Assembly: GCA_025936205.1 (NCBI GenBank)
Contig: JAICTU010000040.1
Coordinates: 1 to 28,994, forward strand
Length of the DNA stretch: 28,994 nt
Direction: 5' to 3'
DNA from: Polyangiaceae bacterium
GTDB taxonomy: Bacteria > Myxococcota > Polyangia > Polyangiales > Polyangiaceae
Position numbers and translations under genes: made by a program. The notes beneath the pieces are model-generated. The model worked only from the letters and a program-made list of their open reading frames with translations. It was not told the DNA's origin and did not search any database. This document shows positions 1-7,470 of the stretch, piece by piece. Position 1 is the stretch's first letter, and every line of letters begins with the position of its first letter.

Positions 1-616
1 CGGACCCGCTCGGGAGCCAGGTCACGCTGCCGCGAGGCCGGCGGTGTGACGACTCGGAGGTGGCCATGAGCTGCACAGTACGGCGCGTGAAGGCCACGAA
101 AGAGCCCCCGGGCGACAGCAAACGACTCTCCATCTGGCCGCTGGCGGTGCGCAACGCTGGAGTATCTCCAGCGCGCAAGACGCGCGGGCCGCTGCTCGAT
201 TGCGTGCCCAGCAGCTCCTGAAAGGGCATCCCCAGCCCGACCGCGATCTTCCACAGCACCGAGAGCGTCGGGTTGGTGCGTGCGCCCTCGATCTGTGACA
301 GCGCCGCGCGGCTGACACCGCTACGCTGCGCCAGATCGTCCAGGGACAGCTGCTGCGTACGCCGGTGATGTCGCAGCGCCTCGGCGACCTGACGCGCCAG
401 CTCGGCTGCGCCGAATACGTCACCCGAGTTGGGCGCTACGCGCGGACGACCTGCCTTGCGCTCTGCTGCCGGGGCATTGGATTCGTCGACCTCTTCCTCT
501 TCGTGCGCGCTCCGCTCCGCCACCGCGGCGGCGCGTGCCCCCGCGTCGGCGGGAGCTCCCTTGGAGGAAGGCGACGGGCTGCGCCGGGCTTTCTTGCTCG
601 AGAGCTTGGGATTCAC
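1..616 (-). CDS. XRE-family helix-turn-helix regulator, 3' end cut by the window
   Basis: The start is taken as GTG at 616, 60 bases after the DUF2325 stop. The protein opens with about 65 residues of low-complexity, charged Ala/Lys/Glu/Pro sequence. A clear XRE/Cro DNA-binding domain follows at residues 73-137, with the typical pieces LAQRSGVSRAALSQIEG and NPTLSVLWKIAVGLGMPFQELLG. About 70 further residues reach the window edge. In this architecture the HTH is often followed by a cupin effector domain, but I cannot recognise one in the part visible here. Third-position GC stays high in this frame to the edge, so the frame itself is secure. The gene is co-directional with the DUF2325 gene and may be co-transcribed with it. 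The exact start is uncertain because no strong ribosome binding site is visible. Confidence 0.8.
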   Translation of the reverse strand, partial: MNPKLSSKKARRSPSPSSKGAPADAGARAAAVAERSAHEEEEVDESNAPAAERKAGRPRVAPNSGDVFGAAELARQVAEALRHHRRTQQLSLDDLAQRSGVSRAALSQIEGARTNPTLSVLWKIAVGLGMPFQELLGTQSSSGPRVLRAGDTPALRTASGQMESRLLSPGGSFVAFTRRTVQLMATSESSHRRPRGSVTWLPSGS

Positions 617-676
617 CCCGGCATCATGCTGATGAGACGGGGAAGAAACAAGGCCCCGGAGGCCCGAGAACTCTCG

Positions 677-1024
677 TTAGAGAGCGAAGCCGCTGGCCAG
701 CTGCAGCTGCTCGCCTGCCCGGTGCCTGCGCTGCTCCAGCGCATCCAGCAGGCGAGTGAGGCGGGCGGCTCCGAAATTCTGGATGATCAGCATGGGCCGA
801 TCGAGCTGGCGTGCCACCTTCTTGGCGAGATGCACCGCACCGTGGCTATTCACGTCGGTCACGATCACAACCAGCTGCGAGCGCGCAATGCTGGACCGGA
901 TGCCATCCATGCCACGACCCCACATGTGGCCCTCTTCGAACTCCAGCTGATAGCCGGCGTTGCGGGCGATGCGGGCGAGTTGCCCCTCGTTTTTGTACCT
1001 GCCGCCAATCACCGCGATGCGCAT
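677..1024 (-). CDS. DUF2325 family protein
   Basis: This is a 115-residue protein starting MRIAVIGGRYKNEG. The ATG at 1024 is preceded five bases upstream by AAGGAGG, which decides this start over a longer in-frame reading. The fold suggested is a small Rossmann-like alpha/beta domain: a beta strand with a glycine turn (VIGGR), then a polar stretch, then VVIVTDVNSHGAVHLAKKVARQLDRPMLI. This matches the DUF2325 family, whose members keep the IGG start and a conserved Asn/Ser-His segment. The C-terminal region (RLLDALEQRR) is helical. DUF2325 has no settled biochemical role known to me. The gene is divergent from the NarK-type transporter across a 233-base promoter region, so the two may be co-regulated. 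Confidence 0.85.
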   Translation of the reverse strand: MRIAVIGGRYKNEGQLARIARNAGYQLEFEEGHMWGRGMDGIRSSIARSQLVVIVTDVNSHGAVHLAKKVARQLDRPMLIIQNFGAARLTRLLDALEQRRHRAGEQLQLASGFAL

Positions 1025-1257
1025 GACGCCCTCCTTCGGGCGCGGGGAATCCCCGGATACCCATTTGATAGCCCCGAGGCAGCTGTCCGTCAAGATGACG
1101 GATAGTGTATCTTATAAGACATATTCACTTTGCGGGACAGCCCCAGGTGGCCCCGGCCAGGCGAGGCGCCTCGTGCCGGGAACGGTCACCCTCCCGACCG
1201 ATGGCCGCAGCTTCGGCGAAATTCGCTGGAAACCTGCTCCCGAGCAAGTTCGGGCAT
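1025..1257. promoter_or_regulatory. Divergent promoter region of the DUF2325 gene and the narK-like gene
   Basis: This 233-base intergenic region contains the only AT-rich island nearby (about 1100-1130). Two symmetrical elements overlap there. One is a perfect 10-base palindrome, TCTTATAAGA, at 1110-1119. The other is AAGATG at 1092-1097 facing TATCTT at 1108-1113. The second pair loosely resembles the outer ends of sites bound by Rrf2-type nitrite/NO sensors such as NsrR, but its inner bases do not match that consensus, so the identity of the factor is open. I saw no clear FNR-type TTGAT-N4-ATCAA box. Exact promoter elements were not resolved. Confidence 0.4.
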
Positions 1258-2625
1258 ATGACAACCGCCGGAAAGGCAACGAGAATTCAGCTATTCAGTC
1301 TGTCCACGCCGCAGATGAGGGCATTCCACCTGAGCTGGCTTGCCTTCTTCGTGTGCTTCTTCGCGTGGTTTGCGGTCGCACCGCTGATGCCCGTGATCAA
1401 GGGGGACCTCGGGCTGAGCAAGGATCAGATCGCCAACATCAACATCGCCGCGGTGGGCATCACCATCCTGGTGCGCCTGATCATCGGCCCGCTCTGCGAC
1501 AAGTACGGGCCTCGGCACACCTACACCACGCTCCTGGTGTTCGGAGCGTTGCCGGTGATCGGCATCGCCTTCGCCCACAGCTATGCGACGTTTCTGATCG
1601 CGCGCTTGCTGATCGGAGCGATCGGCGCGAGCTTCGTCATCACACAGTACCACACGTCCGTCATGTTCGCGCCCAACGTGGTCGGCGCCGCCAACGCCAC
1701 GAGCGCGGGCTGGGGCAACTCGGGCGGCGGCGTCACCCAGTCTGCCATGCCCTGGGTGCTCGCGCTGTTGGTCGGGCTGGGGCTGAGCGACAAGCTCGGC
1801 TGGCGGGTGGCGATGATCCTGCCGGGCGTGCTGATGCTCGTCGTCGCCGTGCTGTACCACAAGTTTTCCCAGGACTGCCCGCTCGGCAACTATCGCGAGT
1901 TGCGCGACCGCGGAGTGGACGTGGAAGGCGCCAAGCGCGCAGGTTGGCAGGTGTTCGTGGCAGCGACGCGCAACTACCGCGTGTGGATGCTGTTCCTCAC
2001 GTACGGTTGCTGTTTTGGGGTCGAGCTGTTCGTGCACAACGTCGCGGCCAGCTACTATGTGGAGCGCTTCCAGCTGAGCCTGCAGTCTGCGGGCATGGCG
2101 GCGGGCAGCTTCGGCCTGCTGGCGTTGTTCGCGCGCGCCCTGGGCGGGCTGCTCTCGGACCGCCTGGCGCGACTGCGCGGGCTCGACGCGCGCACCTTGC
2201 TGCTGTTCTTGCTGATGCTGGGCGAAGGCCTGGGCCTGCTCTGGTTCTCGCGCGCCGGTAGCATCGCGCTCGGCGTCACGTCGATGATCGTATTTGGCCT
2301 ATTCACGCACATGGCATGCGGGGCTACCTACGCGCTCGTGCCCTTCATCGATCGCAAATCGCTGGGCGGCGTGGCGGGGATCGTCGGCGCGGGCGGCAAC
2401 GTCGGCGCCGTGCTGGCAGGCTTCCTGCTCAAGGGCGTGGGCAGCATGGAGCAGACGTTCGCGCTGCTGGGCGGTATCGTGACCGTCACGTCCCTGTGCG
2501 CGGTCGCGGTGCGCTTCAGCGCTGCTCACAAGGAGAACGAGCGCAAGCTGTACGAGGAGGCGCTCGCCGAGCGCGTGCGCGACGAGGCCAACGTGGGCGC
2601 GCTCGCCGCAGCTCGGACGACCTGA
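1258..2625 (+). CDS. narK: NarK-type nitrate/nitrite transporter (major facilitator superfamily)
   Basis: The 455-residue inner-membrane protein moves nitrate in, or exchanges nitrate for nitrite, across the cytoplasmic membrane. The ATG at 1258 gives MTTAGKATRIQLFSLSTPQMRAFHLSW, the usual NarK N-terminus. An in-frame ATG at 1201 is possible but adds nothing conserved. The MFS loop motif between TM2 and TM3 is GPLCDKYGPR (about residues 77-86). The nitrate signature in TM5 is clear at residues 123-157 (GASFVITQYHTSVMFAPN, then NATSAGWGNSGGG). About twelve hydrophobic segments can be counted. The C-terminal tail is charged and cytoplasmic. No nitrate reductase genes lie nearby, so whether it serves respiration or assimilation cannot be told. 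A strong terminator follows immediately. Confidence 0.93.
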   Translation: MTTAGKATRIQLFSLSTPQMRAFHLSWLAFFVCFFAWFAVAPLMPVIKGDLGLSKDQIANINIAAVGITILVRLIIGPLCDKYGPRHTYTTLLVFGALPVIGIAFAHSYATFLIARLLIGAIGASFVITQYHTSVMFAPNVVGAANATSAGWGNSGGGVTQSAMPWVLALLVGLGLSDKLGWRVAMILPGVLMLVVAVLYHKFSQDCPLGNYRELRDRGVDVEGAKRAGWQVFVAATRNYRVWMLFLTYGCCFGVELFVHNVAASYYVERFQLSLQSAGMAAGSFGLLALFARALGGLLSDRLARLRGLDARTLLLFLLMLGEGLGLLWFSRAGSIALGVTSMIVFGLFTHMACGATYALVPFIDRKSLGGVAGIVGAGGNVGAVLAGFLLKGVGSMEQTFALLGGIVTVTSLCAVAVRFSAAHKENERKLYEEALAERVRDEANVGALAAARTT

Positions 2626-2649
2626 ACGTCAGCGGGTACTCCTGAAGGC

Positions 2650-2687
2650 GAAGGGCTCGGCATGGTGTCGAGCCCTTCCCTTTTTTT
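2650..2687 (+). terminator. Rho-independent terminator after the narK-like gene
   Basis: A perfect 10-base-pair stem (GAAGGGCTCG paired with CGAGCCCTTC, arms 2650-2659 and 2669-2678) has a 9-base loop and is followed within three bases by seven T residues. It is oriented to stop plus-strand transcription from the transporter gene. On the minus strand there is no T run, so it would not terminate acnB efficiently. Confidence 0.92.
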
Positions 2688-2707
2688 GCTCTCGAAGAGC
2701 CGCTCCG

Positions 2708-5290
2708 TTACTGCAGGACGCGTAGCTGATTGGGCTTGGGCGCTTTCTCTGCGGCGGCCGTGTAGCTGTCGAGCTCGTTGAAGTTCAGGTAGCGGTAGAT
2801 GTCGCGATCCATCGGGTTGATGCCCTTGGTGTGCTCGCGGTACTCCTCGAGCGTCGGCAAGCGACCGAGGATGCCGCACACCGCCGCCAGCTCCGCGGAG
2901 CCGAGGAACACGTTGGCGCCCTGGCCCAGGCGGTTGGGGAAATTGCGGGTGGAGGTCGAGAACACGGTCGAGTTGGGCCGCACGCGCGCCTGGTTGCCCA
3001 TGCACAGGGAGCAACCGGGCACCTCGGTGCGTGCGCCCGCGAGCGCGAACGAATTGTAATGGCCCTCCTGCATCAGCTGGGTCTGATCCATCTTCGTGGG
3101 CGGAGCCACCCACATCCGGGTCGGGATCGGTTCACCGTGCTCCTCCAGCAGCTTGGAAGCCGCGCGGAAGTGGCCGATGTTGGTCATGCAAGAACCGAGG
3201 AACACCTCGTCCACCTTCGTGCCGGCGACGGCGCTCAGGGGCTTGATGTCGTCCGGGTCGTTCGGACACGCGACCAGCGGCTCCTTGATCTCGTTCAGGT
3301 CGATCTCGAAGACCTTGTAGTACTCGGCGTCCTTGTCGGGCGCGAGCAGCACCGGGTTCGCCAGCCAGGCTTCCATCTGCTGCGCGCGACGCTCGATGGC
3401 AGCCGGATCGCCGTAGCCGTTGGCCAGCATCCAGCGCAGCATGACCACGTTGCTCTTCAGGTATTCCTTGATCGGCTCGGGACCGAGCCGGATGGTGCAG
3501 CCCGCCGCGGAGCGCTCCGCCGTCGCGTCGCTGAGCTCGAACGCCTGCTCGACCTTCAGGTCCGGCAGCCCCTCGATCTCGATGATGCGCCCGCTGTAGA
3601 CGTTCTTCTTGCCCTTCTTGTCCAGCGTCAGGTCGCCGCTCTTCAGCGCCACCCAGGGGATGGCGTTGACGAGATCGCGCAGCGTGACGCCGGGCTGCAG
3701 CTGGCCCTTGAAGCGCACCAGCACCGACTCGGGCATGTCCAGCGGCATCACGCCCAGCGCAGCGGCAAACGCCACCAGACCCGAACCTGCCGGGAACGAG
3801 ATGCCGAGCGGGAAGCGCGTGTGCGAGTCGCCCCCCGTGCCGACCTGATCCGGAAGCAGCATGCGATTGAGCCAGGAGTGGATGATGCCGTCGCCCGCGC
3901 GCAGCGCGATGCCGCCGCGCTCCTCGAAGAACTCGGGCAAGGTCTGCTGGGTCTCGATGTCGATGGGCTTCGGGTACGCCGCGGTGTGGCAGAACGACTG
4001 CATCACCAGATCCGCCGAGAACTGCAGACAGGCCAGCTCCTTCAGCTCGTCGCGCGTCATCGGGCCCGTCGTGTCCTGAGAGCCGACGCTGCCCATCTTG
4101 GGCTCACAGTACTGGCCCGGACGCACGCCGGGCAGGCCGCAGGCCTTACCCACGACCTTCTGCGCGAGCGTGAAGCCCTTGCCGGTGTCCTTCGGGGCCG
4201 GCGCGCGCTTGAACAGCTGCGAAGGAGCGAGGCCCAGCGCCTGCCGCGCCTTGTCGGTCAGCGAGCGGCCGATGATCAGCGGAATGCGCCCGCCGGCTCG
4301 CACCTCGTCCAGCAGCACGTCGCGCAGCTCGAAGCCGGCGATCTTTTGGCCCGCCTCATTCTCCACCTTGCCCGCGTACGGGTAGACGACGATCACGTCG
4401 CCCATCTTCATCTGCGTGACGTCGCACTCGATGGGCAGCGCGCCCGAGTCTTCCATGGTGTTGAAGAAGATCGGCGCGACCTTGCCGCCCAGCACGAACC
4501 CGCCGCTGCGCTTGTTGGGCACGAACGGGATGTCATCGCCGATGTACCAGAGCACGCTGTTGGTCGCGCTCTTGCGCGAGGAGCCCGTGCCGACCACGTC
4601 GCCGACGTAGGCCAGGGGATGCCCCTTCTTCTTCAATTCGGCGATCTGAGCGCGCGCGTCGTGGATGCCGTCGCGCGGGTTCTTCAACATGGCCAGAGCG
4701 TGCAGCGGGATGTCGGGGCGCGACCAGGCGTCCTGCGCCGGGGAGAGATCGTCGGTGTTGGTTTCGCCCGTGACCTTGAACACGGTGAGCGTCACCTTCT
4801 CCGGCAGCGGCGCGCGCTTCTGGAACCACTCGCCGTCGGCCCAGCTCTGTAGGACTCGCCGGGCGTTCGCATTGCCCTTCTCGGCGAGCGCAGCCACCTG
4901 GTCAAACGCTCCCGCCACGAGCAGCGTGCCCTTCAGCTGCTCGGCAGCGCCGGCGCCCAGCCGCGCGTCTTCCAGCAGCCGCACGAGGGGCTGCACGTTG
5001 TAGCCGCCAAACATGGTGCCGAGGATCTCGACCGCGCGCTCCGGAGTGATCAGCGGACACTTGGTCTTACCTTCCGCGACCTGGGTCAGGAATTCGGCCT
5101 TCACCTTGGCCGCGCCATCCACGCCCGGCGGCACGCGCTGGGTCAACAGCTCGACCAGAAACGATTCTTCTCCAGCCGGAGGCGAGAGCAAGAGCTCACA
5201 CAGCTCGCGCACCTGGCGCGCGGTGAGCGGGAGCGGGACGATGCCCTGCGCGGCGCGTTCCGCCGCGTGGGTCCGATAGTTTTCGAGCAT
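2708..5290 (-). CDS. acnB: Aconitate hydratase B (bifunctional aconitase / 2-methylisocitrate dehydratase)
   Basis: The 860-residue enzyme interconverts citrate and isocitrate through cis-aconitate in the TCA cycle. Family members can also hydrate 2-methyl-cis-aconitate. The length is normal for AcnB, and the protein has the B-type domain order: a helical N-terminal HEAT-like domain (residues 1-160), then the mobile swivel domain (from about 165), then the catalytic core. The three ligands of the 4Fe-4S cluster are visible as C701 (FLGSCMTN) and C760/C763 ([12 protein letters not shown]). Their spacing (59 then 3) is identical to the E. coli C710/C769/C772 set. The start ATG at 5290 has AGGAAGG eight bases upstream. 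The gene is divergent from a LysR regulator that may control it. It is a single uninterrupted copy. Confidence 0.97.
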   Translation of the reverse strand: MLENYRTHAAERAAQGIVPLPLTARQVRELCELLLSPPAGEESFLVELLTQRVPPGVDGAAKVKAEFLTQVAEGKTKCPLITPERAVEILGTMFGGYNVQPLVRLLEDARLGAGAAEQLKGTLLVAGAFDQVAALAEKGNANARRVLQSWADGEWFQKRAPLPEKVTLTVFKVTGETNTDDLSPAQDAWSRPDIPLHALAMLKNPRDGIHDARAQIAELKKKGHPLAYVGDVVGTGSSRKSATNSVLWYIGDDIPFVPNKRSGGFVLGGKVAPIFFNTMEDSGALPIECDVTQMKMGDVIVVYPYAGKVENEAGQKIAGFELRDVLLDEVRAGGRIPLIIGRSLTDKARQALGLAPSQLFKRAPAPKDTGKGFTLAQKVVGKACGLPGVRPGQYCEPKMGSVGSQDTTGPMTRDELKELACLQFSADLVMQSFCHTAAYPKPIDIETQQTLPEFFEERGGIALRAGDGIIHSWLNRMLLPDQVGTGGDSHTRFPLGISFPAGSGLVAFAAALGVMPLDMPESVLVRFKGQLQPGVTLRDLVNAIPWVALKSGDLTLDKKGKKNVYSGRIIEIEGLPDLKVEQAFELSDATAERSAAGCTIRLGPEPIKEYLKSNVVMLRWMLANGYGDPAAIERRAQQMEAWLANPVLLAPDKDAEYYKVFEIDLNEIKEPLVACPNDPDDIKPLSAVAGTKVDEVFLGSCMTNIGHFRAASKLLEEHGEPIPTRMWVAPPTKMDQTQLMQEGHYNSFALAGARTEVPGCSLCMGNQARVRPNSTVFSTSTRNFPNRLGQGANVFLGSAELAAVCGILGRLPTLEEYREHTKGINPMDRDIYRYLNFNELDSYTAAAEKAPKPNQLRVLQ

Positions 5291-5338
5291 GGTGGCAACC
5301 TTCCTGAGGACTTCCTGAGGGCTCTGAGCCTTACAGAC

Positions 5339-5368
5339 AAGCTAGCGGACGAAAAAGCATGCGTCCAA
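5339..5368 (-). promoter_or_regulatory. Candidate sigma70-type promoter of acnB
   Basis: Read on the minus strand, TTGGAC (5368-5363) and TAGCTT (5344-5339) are separated by 18 bases. These are fair matches to -35 and -10 boxes, about 50 bases ahead of the acnB start codon. The LysR-type inverted repeat at 5378-5394 would be centred near -54 relative to this promoter, a usual activation position. The call rests on pattern only. Confidence 0.4.
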
Positions 5369-5377
5369 CGAGTAATT

Positions 5378-5394
5378 TGCATCAGATTCATGCA
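5378..5394. promoter_or_regulatory. LysR-type operator between acnB and the LysR gene
   Basis: The site is TGCAT-N7-ATGCA, a perfect inverted repeat that contains the T-N11-A core typical of LysR-family sites. Overlapping related elements lie around it: ATGC-N7-GCAT at 5391-5404, and CATGCG (5359-5364) facing CGCATG (5400-5405). The cluster lies 13 bases upstream of the LysR start codon, so it could serve both autorepression and regulation of acnB. Confidence 0.5.
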
Positions 5395-5406
5395 TAGTAC
5401 GCATGA

Positions 5407-6285
5407 ATGGATCTGACCCTGTTTCGCTCCCTGCTGGCCGTCGCCGAGCATGGAGCCGTCACCGAGGCGGCCACCGCCCTCGGCCTCTCGCAGTCGGCGC
5501 TCTCTCGCCGCATGGACCAGCTGGGTGAGGAGCTGGGCGCCCCGCTGTTCGAACGGGTGGGCCGCGGCGTGGCGCTGACCGCCATCGGGCAGATCGCGGT
5601 CGAAGAGGGCAAGCTGCTGGTGCAGCGCTACGAGCGGCTCAAGTCGAGGATCCATGAACATCTGCGGCTGGATGCCGGGGTGGTGCGGATCGGCGGCGGC
5701 GCGACGGCGGTGGGCTTCCTGCTTCCCGGTGCCATCGCCGCGTTCCGAAAGCAGCATCCCGGCGTCGTGTTTCAAGTGAAAGAGGCGGGCAGTCGCGAGA
5801 TCGAGGCGGCGGTCGGCAGCGAGGAGCTGGAGCTGGGCATCGTGACGTTGCCCACCCGCACTCGCGACGTCGAGGAGAGGCCGCTGACCCGCGACCGGAT
5901 CGTGCTGGTTGCGGCCAAAGACCACCCGCTGGCGCGCCGCGAGCGCATCGACGCTCGGGCGCTGAACGGACAGAATCTGGTCGGCTTCGAGGCGGGCAGC
6001 GCCGTGCGCTGGCTGATCGATGCGGCGCTGCGCGAGGCTCAGGTAGAGGTGAACGTGGTGATGGAGCTGCGCAGCGTCGCGGCCATCCTGCAAATGGTCG
6101 AGACCACAGGCAGCCTGGCCTTCGTGAGCGAGTTGAGCGTCCTCTCGGAGCCGTCCCGGCGCGGCCGGGCCGTTGTCCCCGTGGCCGTGAGGGGGCTGGA
6201 AATCCAGCGCGATCTCGCCTTGATCAGCAAGCGCGGGCGTTCGCTATCCCCGGCCGCCCGAGCGTTCTCCGAGAGCTTGCCGTGA
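5407..6285 (+). CDS. LysR-family transcriptional regulator, divergent from acnB
   Basis: The 292-residue protein has the N-terminal winged HTH at residues 1-60 (FRSLLAVAEHGAVTEAATALGLSQSALSRRM, then GAPLFERVGRGVALT). A linker helix follows, then a periplasmic-binding-protein-like effector domain from about residue 90 (VVRIGGGATAVGFLLPGAIAAF). An ATG at 5403 is out of frame, so MDLTL at 5407 is the start. No clear ribosome binding site precedes it, and the candidate operator lies directly upstream. The effector cannot be read from sequence. Genomic position makes acnB the obvious target, with citrate or a related acid as a possible ligand; both points are inferences. Confidence 0.92.
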   Translation: MDLTLFRSLLAVAEHGAVTEAATALGLSQSALSRRMDQLGEELGAPLFERVGRGVALTAIGQIAVEEGKLLVQRYERLKSRIHEHLRLDAGVVRIGGGATAVGFLLPGAIAAFRKQHPGVVFQVKEAGSREIEAAVGSEELELGIVTLPTRTRDVEERPLTRDRIVLVAAKDHPLARRERIDARALNGQNLVGFEAGSAVRWLIDAALREAQVEVNVVMELRSVAAILQMVETTGSLAFVSELSVLSEPSRRGRAVVPVAVRGLEIQRDLALISKRGRSLSPAARAFSESLP

Positions 6286-6327
6286 CCGAACGCCGGGCTC
6301 GGGCCGCGCAGTGCTAGACTGCATCCC

Positions 6328-6729
6328 GTGGCGGCCCCGAAGTTGCACCGAATCATTCTCTTCACCAAAGACCTGAAGCGAATGCTCGAATTTTACCAGG
6401 ATGCGCTCGGGCTCCCGCTGCTCTCCGATCCTTCCGACCCAGGCTGGGCGGAGCTGGATGCGGGTGGCTCTGTACTGGCCCTGCACGCCATTCCGCCGCG
6501 CATCGCACGCGACATCAGCATCACCAGTCCCCCGCGCGCCCGAGAAGAGACGCCCTTCAAGCTGGTTTTTGCCGTGGAGGACGTGGCGGCGCTGCGCCGC
6601 CATCTGAGCACGCGGGGCGGCACGATGTTCGAGCCGAAGGCACCGGGTGGAGGCGGGATGAGCAGCTGTGACGGCCTGGATCCGGAAGGCAATGTGTTCC
6701 AGATCGTGACAGCCTCCGGCGGACGATGA
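6328..6729 (+). CDS. VOC-family (glyoxalase/dioxygenase fold) protein
   Basis: This 133-residue single-domain protein starts at GTG (6328), 42 bases after the LysR gene. It shows two paired beta-alpha-beta-beta-beta modules of the vicinal oxygen chelate fold: LHRIILFTKDLKRMLEFYQDALGLPLL at the start, and FKLVFAVEDVAALRRHLSTRGG followed by DPEGNVFQIV at the end. The final Glu/Asp-rich DPEGN turn is typical. The first-module His (LHRI) and late polar residues could bind metal, but the complete His/Glu set of glyoxalase I is not evident. The substrate is unknown. The stop codon overlaps the start of the truncated haemoglobin gene by four bases (ATGA), so the two are probably translated together. 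Confidence 0.88.
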   Translation: MAAPKLHRIILFTKDLKRMLEFYQDALGLPLLSDPSDPGWAELDAGGSVLALHAIPPRIARDISITSPPRAREETPFKLVFAVEDVAALRRHLSTRGGTMFEPKAPGGGGMSSCDGLDPEGNVFQIVTASGGR

Positions 6730-7139
6730 ACACCCCGTACCAGGACCTCGGCGGTCGCGAAGCCGTGCTGAAGCTGGTCGAGCGCTTCTACGACCTCATG
6801 GAGCAGACCGAGCCGGCGCTCGCGGCCGTGCACGAGATCGACGCGCAGGGCAAAATCAGCCGGCGCAATCGCGACCGCTTCGGCTTGTTTCTGCTCGGTT
6901 GGCTCGGAGGCCCTGATGACTACGTGCGGGCCAACGGCCACCCTCGCCTGCGGATGCGCCACGGCCGCGTACCCGTCGACGGCGCGCTGCGCGATGCCTG
7001 GCTGCGCTGCATGTTCGCGGCCATGGACGAGTGTGAAATGCCGCCAGGCGTGCGCGGCTTCCTGCGTGAGCGCTTCTGCGAAGTTGCGGACTTTCTCCGC
7101 AATATCCCGGAGGAGACTCAGCCCCCGAAGATGCAGTAA
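6726..7139 (+). CDS. Group II truncated haemoglobin (trHbO type)
   Basis: The 137-residue cytoplasmic haem protein is of the 2-over-2 globin fold, a family that binds O2, detoxifies NO or handles peroxide. Visible landmarks are the B10 tyrosine (Y22 in RFYDLM), a CD-region His (H36), FLLGWLGGPDDY, the group II signature GHPRLRMRH with the proximal haem ligand H79, and the G8 tryptophan W92 in RDAWLRCM, which is conserved in group II. It is translationally coupled to the upstream VOC gene. Its 3' end overlaps the last 22 bases of the convergent lipoprotein gene. With a NarK-type transporter in the window a nitrogen-oxide role is possible but not shown. I give no specific gene name. Confidence 0.93.
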   Translation: MNTPYQDLGGREAVLKLVERFYDLMEQTEPALAAVHEIDAQGKISRRNRDRFGLFLLGWLGGPDDYVRANGHPRLRMRHGRVPVDGALRDAWLRCMFAAMDECEMPPGVRGFLRERFCEVADFLRNIPEETQPPKMQ

Positions 7140-7393
7140 TTCACGGACTGGCTGAGGTCCGGATCTTTGCCGCACACGAAGCGCGGGCAACAGTCCGAGT
7201 CCGACAGGCACTGCACGCGTTGATCCTTGGCATCCACGCACGTCGGCGCGTCTGCCGGCATCGGCGCGGATGAAGCGGCGGGCGCCGCTGGTGCCTCCGC
7301 CGCAGGCGGCGGGGATGAGCCACACGCGCCGAGTAGCAGCGCAACGGTTGCCGCTTCCAGCAGGGCTAGCAGCCCAGAAACCTCTCGGGACAT
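7118..7393 (-). CDS. Small Cys-rich lipoprotein with a knottin-like C-terminus
   Basis: The 91-residue protein starts at ATG 7393, with GGAGGA just upstream. An N-terminal hydrophobic segment ends in the lipobox LGAC, so C24 should be lipidated and the protein anchored in the envelope. Residues 25-50 are a Pro/Ala/Ser linker. The C-terminal 40 residues carry six cysteines, spaced C52-x9-C62-x5-C68-C69-x4-C74-x12-C87. This C-C-CC-C-C order is the arrangement of inhibitor-cystine-knot miniproteins. The function is unknown; a disulfide-stabilised binding domain displayed on the cell surface or in the periplasm is plausible. It follows oxyR by 77 bases on the same strand. Its stop lies inside the end of the convergent haemoglobin gene (22-base overlap). 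Confidence 0.8.
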   Translation of the reverse strand: MSREVSGLLALLEAATVALLLGACGSSPPPAAEAPAAPAASSAPMPADAPTCVDAKDQRVQCLSDSDCCPRFVCGKDPDLSQSVNYCIFGG

Positions 7394-7470
7394 CCTTCTC
7401 CTCCGGCTCGCGGTTGTTGCGCCCGAGTATAGGCCCATCTCGCGAAGCTTGTGAACCAGGGGTTTCGCGC

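Noticed and set aside
22..423. A closed 133-codon minus-strand frame at the window start
   Set aside because: The neighbouring frame encodes an unmistakable XRE helix-turn-helix. The closed frame is Arg/Ser/Cys-rich noise.
2831..4852. A 673-codon open frame on the plus strand opposite acnB
   Set aside because: It lies wholly antisense to a secure aconitase gene, is dominated by Arg, His, Asp, Gln and Val, and shows no domain. It is a high-GC codon-bias shadow.
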